Of a DNA stretch of 64,000 nt, positions 23,001 through 38,201 are shown piece after piece. Source of the DNA: Nannochloropsis oceanica (taxonomy: Eukaryota > Sar > Eustigmatophyceae > Eustigmatales > Monodopsidaceae); assembly GCA_004519485.1 (NCBI GenBank), contig CP038135.1, positions 1,055,001 through 1,119,000 of the forward strand, written 5' to 3'. Both the position numbers and the translations under genes were made by a program. Position 1 is the first letter of the stretch; each line of letters opens with the position of its first letter. The notes under the pieces were generated by a model that had not been told where the DNA came from, ran no database searches, and was given only the letters and a program-made list of their open reading frames with translations.

Positions 23001-25658
23001 GCCATTATCTAGCCCTGGAGGGCGCCTGGTTGTGGGCCCTTAAAGATTGGATCGACCGCAAGTTTATGAGGATGTATCAGGTAAAGAGAGAGAGAGAGAG
23101 GGAGGGAGGGAGGGAGGGAGGGAGGGAGGGAGGGAGGGAGGGAGGGAGGGGAAAGGGGAAGGGAAGAGCGGCTTTGTAGCGTTAGGGGAAAAGATGGTTG
23201 TGGGATGGAGCTTAAAAGCGATGGCTGACCAGGAAGGTAGTTAGGATGGTAGGTAGGTAGGTAGGGAGGGAGGGAGGGAGGGAAGAGAGCGCGAAAAGAA
23301 GGAGGGGTTCTGAGAAGCGAGAGGTGTCAACATACATGTACACCCTATCATCCCATTTACAGGACCTTCCTCCCATGCCTCCTCCCGGAGGGCTTTTCCC
23401 TCCTCCTTCCTCCTCCTTTTTTCCCACCTCCCTCTTTGCCTCCTTGTCGTCGTCGTTCTCCTCCTCGGCTGCTGCCCGCCAGTCTTCACCAGACGATAAT
23501 CCTGCCTCCTCCTCCTCCTCCTCCTCCCTATATTCACATCCCATGCGCTGCGGGGGCTGCGGATCGAAGGTACATACTAGTCCTTACTCCGTCCCGCTAG
23601 TCCTTCCTCCGTCGTTCTTTCCCTCCCTTCCTCCCTCCCTTCCTCCTTCCCTCCCTCCCTCTCTTCCTTCCCCGTCCATTGCTTCATTACTCACGTATCC
23701 CTCCCCTCCCTCCCTCCCTCCCTCCATCTAGGTGGGCGCATCCATTCTTTCCCGCGTGTTGGCCAAGCTAGATCTCCCCCTCTCCCACCGAGAAGACATT
23801 CTCATGGGTGTGGGCGACGATGCGGTGAGGGAAGGAGGGAGGGAGGGAGTAAGGAAGGGAAGGAAGAGCGGTATCAGGAATATGTTTTATCCTCCTCTCT
23901 AACAACATGCGCGCACACACATACACACTGCACCCACACACACATACACATACTCACACTCATACGTAAACACGCATATATACATACATCATACATATAT
24001 ATACCCCTGTAGGCTGTCCTGCTACCTCCAGCCCCCCCCATCCTCCAAGTGCAGACCCTGGACTTTTTTCGCGCCTTTTCCCCGCGCTTTGATCCCTTCA
24101 TATTTGGGCAGATCGCTGGTACGGCCCTTCTCTCCTTCCTTCCCCCTTTTTCTCCCTCCCTCTTTCCCTCGCTTGCTTTTGTACTACTTTCGGCGCAGTA
24201 GGAATTATTATTGTCTTACGTCATCGCCCCTCCCTCCCTCCTTCCCTCCCTACCTCCTTCCCTCCCTCCCTCCCTCCATCGCTCCCTCCTTCCCTCCCTC
24301 CAGCGAACCACGCTCTCTCCGACTGCCACGCAATGAACGCGCAACCTCGGACGGCCCTCGCCCTGGTGGTCGTCCCTCTTGCCGCCACCGAAAACATAAC
24401 CGAGGCCCTGCTAGTGCAGCTCTTGGCCGGTGCAGCGCAGGTCGGAAGGGAAGGAGGGAGGGATGGAGGAAGGGAGGGTTGAGAGAAGGAGGGCGGGAGG
24501 GAAGGAGGGAGGGGAGGGAAGAAGCTCTTGATTGAAGGCGTTTCTCCTGTATCTAGGGCACCAGAAGGAAGGGAAATAGGGACTCCTGAACGTTCAAGAG
24601 GCCTACAATCCATTATCTCTCCCTTTCTACCTCCCTCCCTCCCTCAGGTCTTGAACGCCGCGGGATGCGCCCTGGTCGGGGGGCACACATCGGAGGGATC
24701 CGAGCTGTCCCTGGGCTTTTCCATAACGGGCGAGGCTTCTCCCTCCCACCTCTTGTACAAGAGCAAGACCAAGAGGGAGCGGGTTGATGGCATTGGTCCT
24801 CTCTGCGTCCGCGCGGGCCATCCAACGGGATGGGAGGGACGGAAGGAGGAGGGAGGAGGAGAGAAAGCAGGAGAACGAAATGCTATTGATGCTGGACAAG
24901 AAACAGGGGCAAGGGCACCATCATCACCCTCCTCTCCCTCCCTCCCTCCCTCCATCTGTCCCTCCTATGTCCTTCTCCTGACCAAGGCCCTGGGAACCGG
25001 AACGCTCCTGGCGGCAGAGGGGCAGGGCAAGGGGAAGGCAAGGTGGGAAGAAGGGGCGGTAGCTTCCATGCTCCAGTCGAACGCGAATGCAGCAAAGATT
25101 TTGTGGGAGGTTGGACAAGCGACAGCTGCCACGGACGTGACTGGCTTCGGCCTAGTGGGGCACTTGGGCGAGATGATAAAGGGAGGAATGGGGGAGGGGG
25201 AAAGCGAGGGAGGAAATGAGCAGGGCGGCGTGCGTGTCCGCCTCTCCCTTCCTTCTCTTGCGGCCTTGCAGGGCGCGGAAGCCTGCTTTGCCAAGGATAT
25301 TACTTCCTCTCTCGCGCCAGCAAATGAACATCATGCCCAGTCCCTCCTCTATTTCCCTTCCGATGACCGCCCCCCCGTAGGAGCAGCAGCATCAGCCACA
25401 ACAACAACAACAGCGAAGATCAAAAGCCACCCCAAATACCCCCTGCTTTTCGATCCACAGACCGCAGGAGGGCTCTTGGCGACAGTGGTGCCTGAGCGGG
25501 TGGAGGCGACGATGGTGGCCTTGCGGGCTGCGGGGTATGGGGCCGCATGCGTGATTGGAGAGGTGTGGAGGGTAGAAAAGGGGGGCGACGGGGAAAGGGA
25601 GGGGAAAATAGAGCTGGTGCTAGATGAGGTGGGGTGTGTAGGAAATGGTAGGAACTGA
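20035..25658 (+). CDS. selD: FAD/NAD(P) oxidoreductase fused to selenide, water dikinase (SelD)
   Basis: Makes selenophosphate for selenocysteine synthesis. Seventeen exons: 20035-20113, 20293-20352, 20474-20565, 20632-~20694, 20820-20945, 21170-21257, 21557-21669, 21826-21964, 22087-22212, 22376-22494, 22677-22769, 22946-23080, 23363-23569, 23732-23824, 24013-24118, 24304-24440 and 24648-25658; about 928 residues. The N-terminal half is an NDH-2-like flavoprotein: [14 protein letters not shown] (FAD), HTPYSG-like [16 protein letters not shown], a second dinucleotide fold [18 protein letters not shown], and [12 protein letters not shown] serine-rich linker leads to SelD, which starts [15 protein letters not shown]. 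The catalytic position is cysteine, not selenocysteine. Then come [49 protein letters not shown] and [16 protein letters not shown]. The fusion order is the known one. The exon 4 donor is weak. An in-frame, low-complexity stretch at 24770-24960 may be a retained insertion or an unrecognised intron. Confidence 0.92.
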
Positions 25659-25805
25659 TGTCCGTATAGAAAGGAGAAGAAAAGCGAAATTCTTGACACC
25701 ATGATATTTTCATGGCAAAAGCTTTTGGTCCTGGAGAATGCTGGAATACATTTTCAGACATTTTGATTTGTCTCGTCAGTAATTTGCCCGGTCAACGATC
25801 ATTTT
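25659..25805. other. Short convergent spacer
   Basis: 147 bases separate the stops of the SelD fusion (+) and the rhomboid gene (-), so their 3' UTRs probably overlap. Confidence 0.6.
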
Positions 25806-27006
25806 CTAAGCGCCGTCCACGATTCCTTTACTTGTATCATCCCCCTCTTTGGCGATCGTCGCGATACTCGTCTCGTCTAAGAACGGAAACGGCAGAGCCC
25901 ATCGCCTGCATATTCTCCGAGCGAGGTTTTGGAAACGGAGGGAGTATTGCATTACAAGCATAAAGAGGCAACCCGTCAGTATGCCTGCCAAATGACCCGC
26001 ATGGTGGGTTCCGTCAGACTTGTCCTTCAACACTGAGGAGTCTGCACGGAGCTCTTCCCATACCAAAATAATAGTTTTTAATAAAAAAGCATGCTTGACC
26101 AGGCCTGCTACTTCCCATATGCGCCGGCTGCGATAGAAGAGACAAACTTCGACTGCTAGCAAGCCATAGACAACGCCAGAAAACCCCGTACTGCACTTGT
26201 ACGTTCCTGGATAGGTGGAAGGACCAGTGAATAGAAATGAAAGAAGTAAGGCAAATTGTAGACTGCGTCATGTTTTAACGTACGACTTGAGAATTACCCG
26301 AGCTACACTGTCTATGGAATTGAGATTAGATTTGAGCCTCAAAAAAGCCGACTCTCTTTCTCATTTCATCTCCATCCCCTTCACATGCGGGGCGGGCTTA
26401 TTTTGGTGCTCAAAATATGATAGAAGTAGCTGTCACCATGCCGGCGGCAAAGCGCCTAGAGGCGAATAAACCCCTTAAAAATAAAAATAATAGAAAACTT
26501 AAATAACTTTCTGTATAGTCCGTAATAGAATTCTTACCTGGCCACAGGAGTGCCGTCAGAAGTCCAGCGACCAGAGGTTTGCAGCACCAGATAAACAAAA
26601 GCAAGAGTACATAGCCCTGTGCAATATGGAAGTTTAGAAAGAGCCCTTGTGTATGAATTTGAATTGTCATAACTCGTTCACTCACCCCTTCTCCTAAGAA
26701 TCCGTCGTGGCCGTGCTCGAGTGCCGGCCCAACCCATGCAAAGAGGAGGAGGTTACTAAAGAGATGCGAGACATCCACATGGAAGAGCGAGTGGCCAACC
26801 CAGCGCAAAATTATAGAAGACACGTGAATTAGGAAGTGGAGAGGGTAGATGCCTGGTATAATTTGGAGCAGCGAGGCAAAAGAAGGCAGGCAGCAGTGCT
26901 TCCACATGACATCTTCGGCCACCAACAGGGTCTGCGCCACATGCAGCATGATCATGAGCACAAATAGGCGGGCCGTCCATTTTTCCTTAGACTCAGACAG
27001 GGACAT
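25806..27006 (-). CDS. Rhomboid-family intramembrane serine protease
   Basis: Cleaves substrates within membranes. Three exons: 26686-27006, 26538-26616 and 25806-26206; phases close and give about 266 residues. Exon 1 carries several hydrophobic segments and HSLFHVDVSHLFSNLLLFAW, which fits the rhomboid H..N..H..N region of TM2 (histidines present, with variation). Exon 3 opens with GTYKCSTGFSGVVYGLLA, holding the catalytic serine in GFSG, and later TH-HAGHLAGILTG, where the last histidine completes the Ser-His dyad. The acceptor used for exon 3 is the CCAG 24 bases before the more downstream CAG; only it keeps the frame. The 3' introns lack the GGGA tracts common elsewhere. The cytosolic C-terminus is short and basic. 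Compartment unknown. Confidence 0.88.
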
Positions 27007-27594
27007 TTTTTAGTTCGCAATGTGCAGGCCTGCTAGGGAGTTGTGTTGTGAGTATGGTGATGGTAAGAATGAATCGTGTTGAACGTGATGTTGGGGCGTT
27101 CGGGCCCACGGGGCTTTTATAGTATACAATAGTATACAAAAGTAAAAGGCTAAGTAAGAGCACGTACCAAATAGAAATGAGGTTTCACTTTTCCCTGCGT
27201 AGACAGAGAAGTGGAACGACGAGTAATGACACACAGGGACAATTTAATTTTCTAATGTTTTGTTTGTAGATTGGCGAAGATACGAAAGGCCGGACGGCTT
27301 GAGGTCGACCTGCTTTGCCGTGAATTATCTCCCGTCTCTTTGATGATGCGTTTTGACATGCTGCCCTCCACACGCACTCAATCCTAATTGTATGACCATC
27401 CCTACCCGCACAAGAAAAGCTTAAGGTGGCTGGCTCGCCCAGGCAGGATGCAGAGGCCTAGCGGTAGGCAAGTGCGGTTCCAAGAAAAGCGACCGCGCCA
27501 GGCACCCTCTTCATCTGTTCGAAGACTTCAATGCGCGCCTGCCCTTGCCAACCCTAGAGGCCCCTACACTCGCTCCACCAATCTCCACCTTGCC
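27007..27594. promoter_or_regulatory. Shared 5' region of rhomboid (-) and GH9 (+)
   Basis: About 590 bases between divergent starts. A frame in the GH9 reading phase opens at 27388 and reads through the GH9 ATG; I preferred the ATG at 27595 because it directly starts a signal peptide. The stretch 27020-27180 is AT-rich. No known element is recognised. Confidence 0.45.
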
Positions 27595-32535
<4,941 letters not shown>

Positions 32536-33348
32536 AAAGAGGAGAGAGAGGACAGAAAGGAGAGAGGGGAGGCAGGAGTGACCACTCCACCATATGAGGC
32601 AGCGTTCTTGCCTCTCCGAGTGTGTGGCACCGCGAGATACCATAATACTTAATTAAGCCAAACAGTAAGATTCCTATGAAAAGACTTGGCTGTAAATAAC
32701 AAGAAGAGTAAAGGAAAGAAGAAGAAAGTACTGTGTGTACAAAAAGGAGTTTGGGGCTGGGGGCGTTTCACCACGTGCATGAATCTTGTTGTGCGCGTAG
32801 ACTTTTTCTCATTTGGAGTTTTAATCCAAATCTTACGATACGAAAAGTTAGCCCAACCATGACTTCCACAAGAACTGGCACGCCTTCACGCGGTGGTAGC
32901 GTGTTTTCATCCTAATTAAAATAGCTAATTATGCGCCTGTTGAGTTGACTTCACTTGATTCTTGATTTTGTGTTGTCGATATTGGCAATGGTTAAAACCC
33001 ATCGAATGAAATTATCGAGGCCGCCTGACGCCTTGCCCTACCACTATCTTGATCTTTCACCCCCAGCCTCGTTTTAGTCCCTGTTCAAGGACGACTTCCC
33101 ACACCTCTCAGCTGATTGTGCCTTGCCCGCATTACTACAGCCGTGAAATGTACCTTGGCGATAATATTTCCCCAAAATCTGCATGAGGGGCCCGGAGCTC
33201 AGTGCTTTGGATCACGTTCGAAGGCCCCACTTTACCCTTCGCTTGCTGCTGTCCCATGTTGTTCTGTTTGCAGTCATCTACCGTGCTTGTCCTGGCTCGC
33301 GTCACACCAACTCATACATCCCCTCATCTTTCTTTACTATCTATAGCA
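32536..33348. other. GH9 3' flank and TPR gene promoter
   Basis: About 810 bases, AT-rich from 32640 to 33000, without a supported gene. It should contain the GH9 3' UTR and the promoter of the TPR gene. Confidence 0.5.
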
Positions 33349-36300
33349 ATGCTTTCTTCCGGCGCCTCTGCATCCAGCCGCGCGGTTTCTGCCACAGCAG
33401 CCGGGCTCTTGCGACGAGGACAAATCTCACGGAGCCTCCTGCCCATTCTCCGTCCATCCTCCTCTTCTTCCTTCTTATCCTCCACCGCCTCTTCCCGCTC
33501 TTCCTCATCCTCGTCTTCCTTCTCGTCGCAGCATTTCCCTACCACCGCTGCTGCGTCCTTGTCTTGTGGCCATGACATGCGCCGTCGTCCACGCCGCATG
33601 ATGAGCACTACCACCCCCTATCCCCCCGGACACGCACACCAGCAGTCCGCTTTCTCCTCCCCGGCCTCCACCTCCTCCACCTCCTCTTCAAAGCAAGCCG
33701 GCAGTCATACGGACCATCCCGCGTCGTTTCGAGATGCCTTGGTCCACTTGGAGGCTTTTCCGGAGGTAAAAGGGAGCGAGAAAGGGAGGGAGGGAAGAGG
33801 GGGAGGGAAGAGAGCCGTCTAGCGGGCGATGTCGTCTACCAGACTAAGCTTCTTCAATTGTTTCCTGTTTCTTTGTCTATGTGTATATAGACACGAGACG
33901 AAGACGCATGTTACATACATCTAAATATACAAAGATATATCAGACAGTTCATTGATTTCCTCTATCCATGCCTCCCGATTCCTCCTCCCCCCCCCTTCTC
34001 CACGCCAGGTCAGGGAGGCATCCAGGCTCCGAGACGACCACCACATTCAGCGAGCCTTGCCTTTGATGCACGTACGTCGTATGGATAGTCTTGGGCCTGT
34101 TGTACTACGTCCCTCACTGAAAGTGCTCTTCACCTCTCTCGTCTCGCGGGGGCATGGCGTCATTGCCTGCTGCCCTGCTCAACCCCTCCTTTCGAGACTG
34201 CACCAGAGACGAAATCTCTCCTCCTCACCGCCTCCCTCCCCCTCCTTCCTCACTCCCTTTTCCTCCAGCGAGCGATCGAAGTGCTCGACACGACACTTGG
34301 CAAGGGCACGACACTGGCAGATGGTACGAAAAACATCCCCTCCCTCCCTCCCCCCTCTTTCTCTGCTCCCGTCAACCCTCCCTCCCTCCCTCCCTCCCTC
34401 CTTTCCTCCTTTCCTCAGCTGCGCGATACCAGTTGGCGCTCTACCACATCGAGGCTGGAGATTTCGGGGGAGCTCGAGACATCCTGGAGGCCCTAACGGA
34501 GGACGTGCAGGTAGGGAGGGAGGGAGGAAGGGAGGGAGGGAAGGAGAGGAGGCATTGGGGATCAGAAGGGCGAGGGAAGAAGGGGAAGATAGAGACAGAA
34601 GACTTTATCGGAAATCTTTCGTACTTAAGAATTCCATTTCTCCCCCTCTTCTATTTTCTTCCCCTCTTCTCCTCCTCTTCTCCCTCTATCTCCCCTCCAT
34701 CCATCCATCCATCCATCCCTCGTTCGCTCCCTCCCTTCCTCCCTCACTCCTTCTTCCCTCGCCTTCCGATGGATGGGGACAAATGCCATCAAGGGCATGG
34801 TCTTCGTCCGCCCGCGCCTCGCCGGCTGCTGTCTCACATCAACCTTCTATCCTTCTCCCTCCCTCCCCCCCTCCTTCAGATGGGCAAAAATGCCGTCAAG
34901 GATGTGGTCTCCGTCCGCCTCCTCCTTGCCGGCTCTTGCCTACTGCAAGATCGTCTTTCCGCCGCTGGCGCTGCTGCGGAGGACGCCCTGACTCTGGTGG
35001 AGGTAGAGAAAGGAGGGAGGGAGGGAGGGACGGACGGAAGGAGGGAAGGTGGGAAGGGAGGGAAGGGTGTAAAGAAAGTACTCATATATGCTGCTGCTAT
35101 CTTTAAGGCGACTCTCTCCCCTCCCTTCCTCATTCCCTTCCTCCCTCTCTCCCTCCCTTCCTCCCTCCCTTCCTCCCTTCCTCCCTTCCTCCCTCCCTTC
35201 CTCCCTCCTTCCCTCCCTTCCCTCCTTCCTTCCTCCTTCCCCCCCTCCCTCTGGCAGGAGTGTATGAGCGCTGAGACTCACACCACCCCTTCCTTCCCTC
35301 CCTCCCTCCCTCCCTCCAGACCCGGGCAGATGCCTACACGGACCTGCTGGCCCGCGCTTATGGCATGGCAGGAGTGTGCGACATGTACGGCGGGGATTGG
35401 GAGGACGCCTACGACAGGCTGCAGAAGAGCGCGCGGTAGGTTGGGAGGAAGGGAGGGAGGGAGGGAGGGAGGGAGGGAGGGAGGGAGGGAGGGAGGGAGG
35501 GAGGGAGGGAGGGTACGGACTAAGTCGGTCTATGGTTTCTTCCCAATACCCTCGACAACAGGATCTCTATGGCTCCTGCCTACCTGACTCGGTCTCTGTG
35601 TCTCACTTTCCCTCTATGTCGATACCCCCGACAACAGGATCTCTATGGCTCCTGCCTACCTGACTCGGTCTCTGTGTCTCACTTTCCCTCTATGTCGATA
35701 CCCCCGACAACAGGATCTCTATGGCTCCTGCCTACCTGACTCGGTCTCTGTGTCTCACTTTCCCTCTATGTCGATACCCCCGACAACAGGATCTCTATGG
35801 CTCCTGCCTGGCAATGCCGCTCCGCCTCCACCTTGGGCGCCTTCCATCTCTACACTGGTAGAGAAACTCTCCCTCCCTCCCTCCCTCCCTCCCTCCCTCC
35901 TCCCTCCCTCCCTCCCTCCCTCCCTCCCTCCCTCCCTCCGTGACCGACCACCACGGCGAGGGGCTCATTCATGTGGAAAGAGACATCTCAAAGATTCGTC
36001 GTGTCAACCCTCCTCTCTCCTCTTTCCCCCCTCCCTCCCTCCCTTTTTTAAGGCCAGCAGGGGGGGCCTCGAGAGGCCCTGGCCGTGTGGGAGGAGACGC
36101 TCGCAGGCCTCGATCGGCCCCGGGAAGGGGATCCGAAGGAGAGGGAAGTGGGCCTCGCCGAAGCACGCCTGTGGTTGAACCTTGCCATGGTACTTCCCTC
36201 CCTCCCTCCCTCCCTCCCTCCCTCCCTCCCTTCTTACTCCCCCCGTGGCACGGCACGGTTTATACACACTTCCTCATGCCCGCCCGCCCTCCCTCCCGTG

Positions 36301-37352
36301 GTGTAGGTGTATCTGGGCGATAAAGGCGGCGAGGAGGGTGCCAAGCTCAAGGACCTCCAAAAGGCGGACGAGACGGCATCCAAGTACGTCGACCTCTTCC
36401 TCCCTCCCTCCCTCCCGCCCTCCCTCCCCTGCTCCCTCCCCTGCTCCCAACCTTGAATTTGTGAAGCTCATATCCTCCCTCCCTCCTTCCTTCCTTTCTT
36501 CCCACAGGGCTCTCAAGCTGTACGAGAAACACCTCTCTCCTCAAGATCCCCGCATGGGCCCTGCTCTCGTGGTAAGCACACCACAGCCCTCCTTCCTTCC
36601 CTCCCTCCCTCTTTCCTTCTCTTTCTGCCTCCCTCCCTCTTTCCCTCACTCCCTCCCTCCCTCTTTCCCTCACTCCCTCCCTCACTCCTTCCCTCACTCC
36701 CTCCCTCCCCCCCTCCTCCCTCCTTCCCTCCAGGCCATCGCTCAACACCGGCACATGATCGGCCAGGCCGTTTCAGCCGAGGGGCTCTTCCGCTCCGTCA
36801 TCGATCTCCTCTCCACCCCTGCTGCTCTCGCCTCCCCGCAGCTGCGTTATTCTCTTTATAGGTAGGTAGGTAGGGAGGGAGGGAGGGAGGGAGGGATGGG
36901 AGGTGCGTACGTTCTCATGTATCGTTGACGCCCTATACTACACAATGCGTATGTATTGACACAAGGCTCTGTTTGATTACAACTGTTCATTTATATGATA
37001 CCTTTCTGATTTAACACAGGGCTCAGTTTAATTACAGCAAATTGCTGGCGGATTGGGACCGGCGCGAGAGGTGAGAGAGGCAGGGACTGAGGAAGGAAGG
37101 ATATGATGGAAGGGAAGAAGGAGGGAGGCAGGGAGGGAGGGGAGCACTCAAAATGGTGAGCCAGTCTCGGTGATGATGCCTCACACACTCCCCTCCCTCC
37201 CTCCCTCCCTCCCTCCCTCCTCCCACAGAGACGCCGAAGACATGAGTGAGAAGGCCAAGCGTGCGGGCGTCCTGCGGCTTCATCCTTTCGTCCCTCTCTC
37301 GCCCATGATGTATATCGAGGGAGCGCAGCCCGGGGAGGTTGATTTCTTCTGA
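33349..37352 (+). CDS. TPR-repeat protein with organelle-type N-terminus
   Basis: Thirteen exons: 33349-33765, 34009-34071, 34269-34323, 34419-34510, 34880-35002, 35320-35435, 35790-35857, 36053-36189, 36307-36383, 36508-36571, 36734-36861, 37020-37070 and 37229-37352; phases close, about 504 residues. The N-terminus is basic and rich in S/A/R without acids (MLSSGASASSRAVSATAAGLLRRG), like a mitochondrial presequence, followed by a long S/T/P-rich stretch. The rest is helical with TPR-like units: ARYQLALYHIEAGDFGGARD, LAGSCLLQDRLSAAGAAAED, LARAYGMAGVCDMYGGDWED, QQGGPREALAVWEETLAGLD, ALKLYEKHLSPQDPRMG and VSAEGLFRSVIDLL. The unit spacing resembles kinesin-light-chain-type TPRs. The C-terminus is short (MMYIEGAQPGEVDFF). 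Partners are unknown. Three of its introns hold copies of the following exon's start. Confidence 0.82.
34767..34852 (+). repeat. Ghost copy of TPR exon 5 start
   Basis: ATGGGGACAAATGCCATCAAGGGCATGGTCTTCGTCCGC... parallels the real exon at 34880 (ATGGGCAAAAATGCCGTCAAGGATGTGGTCTCCGTCCGC...) over about 80 bases, with many substitutions. The acceptor CAG has decayed to CCG. Confidence 0.75.
35562..35789 (+). repeat. Three identical 76-bp tandem units copying the TPR exon 7 start
   Basis: Copies of ACAACAG|GATCTCTATGGCTCCTGCC begin at 35562, 35638 and 35714, and the fourth is the true exon start at 35790. The 76-bp period is exact and the units look identical, so the expansion is recent. Because 76 is not a multiple of 3, using an upstream acceptor would shift the frame. 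Confidence 0.9.
36961..36983 (+). repeat. Ghost copy of TPR exon 12 start
   Basis: ACAAGGCTCTGTTTGATTAC resembles the acceptor and start of exon 12 at 37020 (ACAGGGCTCAGTTTAATTAC), 59 bases downstream. The copy's AG has become AA, so it is no longer an acceptor. Confidence 0.6.
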
Positions 37353-38201
37353 TAGAAGAGGGAGGGAGGCAGAAAGGGAGGGAGGAGAGGAAGGAGAAAG
37401 GATCTAGGAAGTAAAGCAGTCGAGTGGGGAAAGGAGGGAAAACGTGCATGACTAGGAGGGTAAGGAGGCACAGGAAAAGGTAGCTTTAGGGGAGAGTGTG
37501 TGGTTATGGGGGTGTCTTGTGTGTATGAGGGGGTGGTGTTGACTCTAGTGATGGGAAAGACCCCAAGGGACAGGGGAAGGAGGAAAGGAGAGGCGAGGAG
37601 GAGAGGGAGAAGGATGCAGACGGTTGGCACCGAGGTAGGTCAGATTATCTCAAGCACCGAAAAGGGAGGGAGGGAGGGAAGAAGCGAGAGGGCTTTACAT
37701 GTATACACACAGACAGAAAAATTTCTGGAGCCAAGGGAAGGGAGGCAAGGAAGGTCGAAAGAGTCAGTTTATCGAAAAGAAGAGAATGAAACGAAGTGGG
37801 ATATGGAAAGGGAGGGAAAGGAAGGGCCTTATTCAAGCTCGTCGGCCTGTCTTAATCGTCACTCATTTTCTTTCAATCAAGCAGTCACACACCCAGCACT
37901 CCCTCTCTTTATGCTTTCCAACAAAACCTTCGGGTCATTTTTCCTCCATCCTCTATCTATAGTTTTCTTATTCTGTCTCCCTCCCTCCCTCCCTCCCTCC
38001 CTCCCTCCCTCCCTCCTTCCCCCTTCCCTCCCTCTCGCCTCCCCTCCTCCCTCACCGCACCAAATATTTATATATAGTCTGCCTCCCTCCCTTACTCCCT
38101 CCCTCCTTTCCTCCTTCTCACCCGTCCAACAACGGTTCTGTCCTAAACTGCAACCTCTCTTCCCTGCCTCCCCCCCTCCTTCCCTCCCTTCCTCCCTCTG
38201 C
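37353..38201. other. Convergent intergenic region
   Basis: About 850 bases between the stops of the TPR gene (+) and the CNX1 gene (-). Purine-rich at 37360-37830, then pyrimidine-rich CCCT tracts to 38200, which fits 3' UTRs transcribed toward each other. No gene supported. Confidence 0.55.

Noticed and set aside
35255-35290. GGCAGGAGTGTATGAGCGC as another ghost of TPR exon 6
   Set aside because: Only about 12 bases match, from inside the exon rather than its start; could be chance.
35562-35789. Regular repeats as a possible CRISPR array
   Set aside because: Units are contiguous and identical with no variable spacers, in a eukaryotic intron; they copy the downstream exon start.
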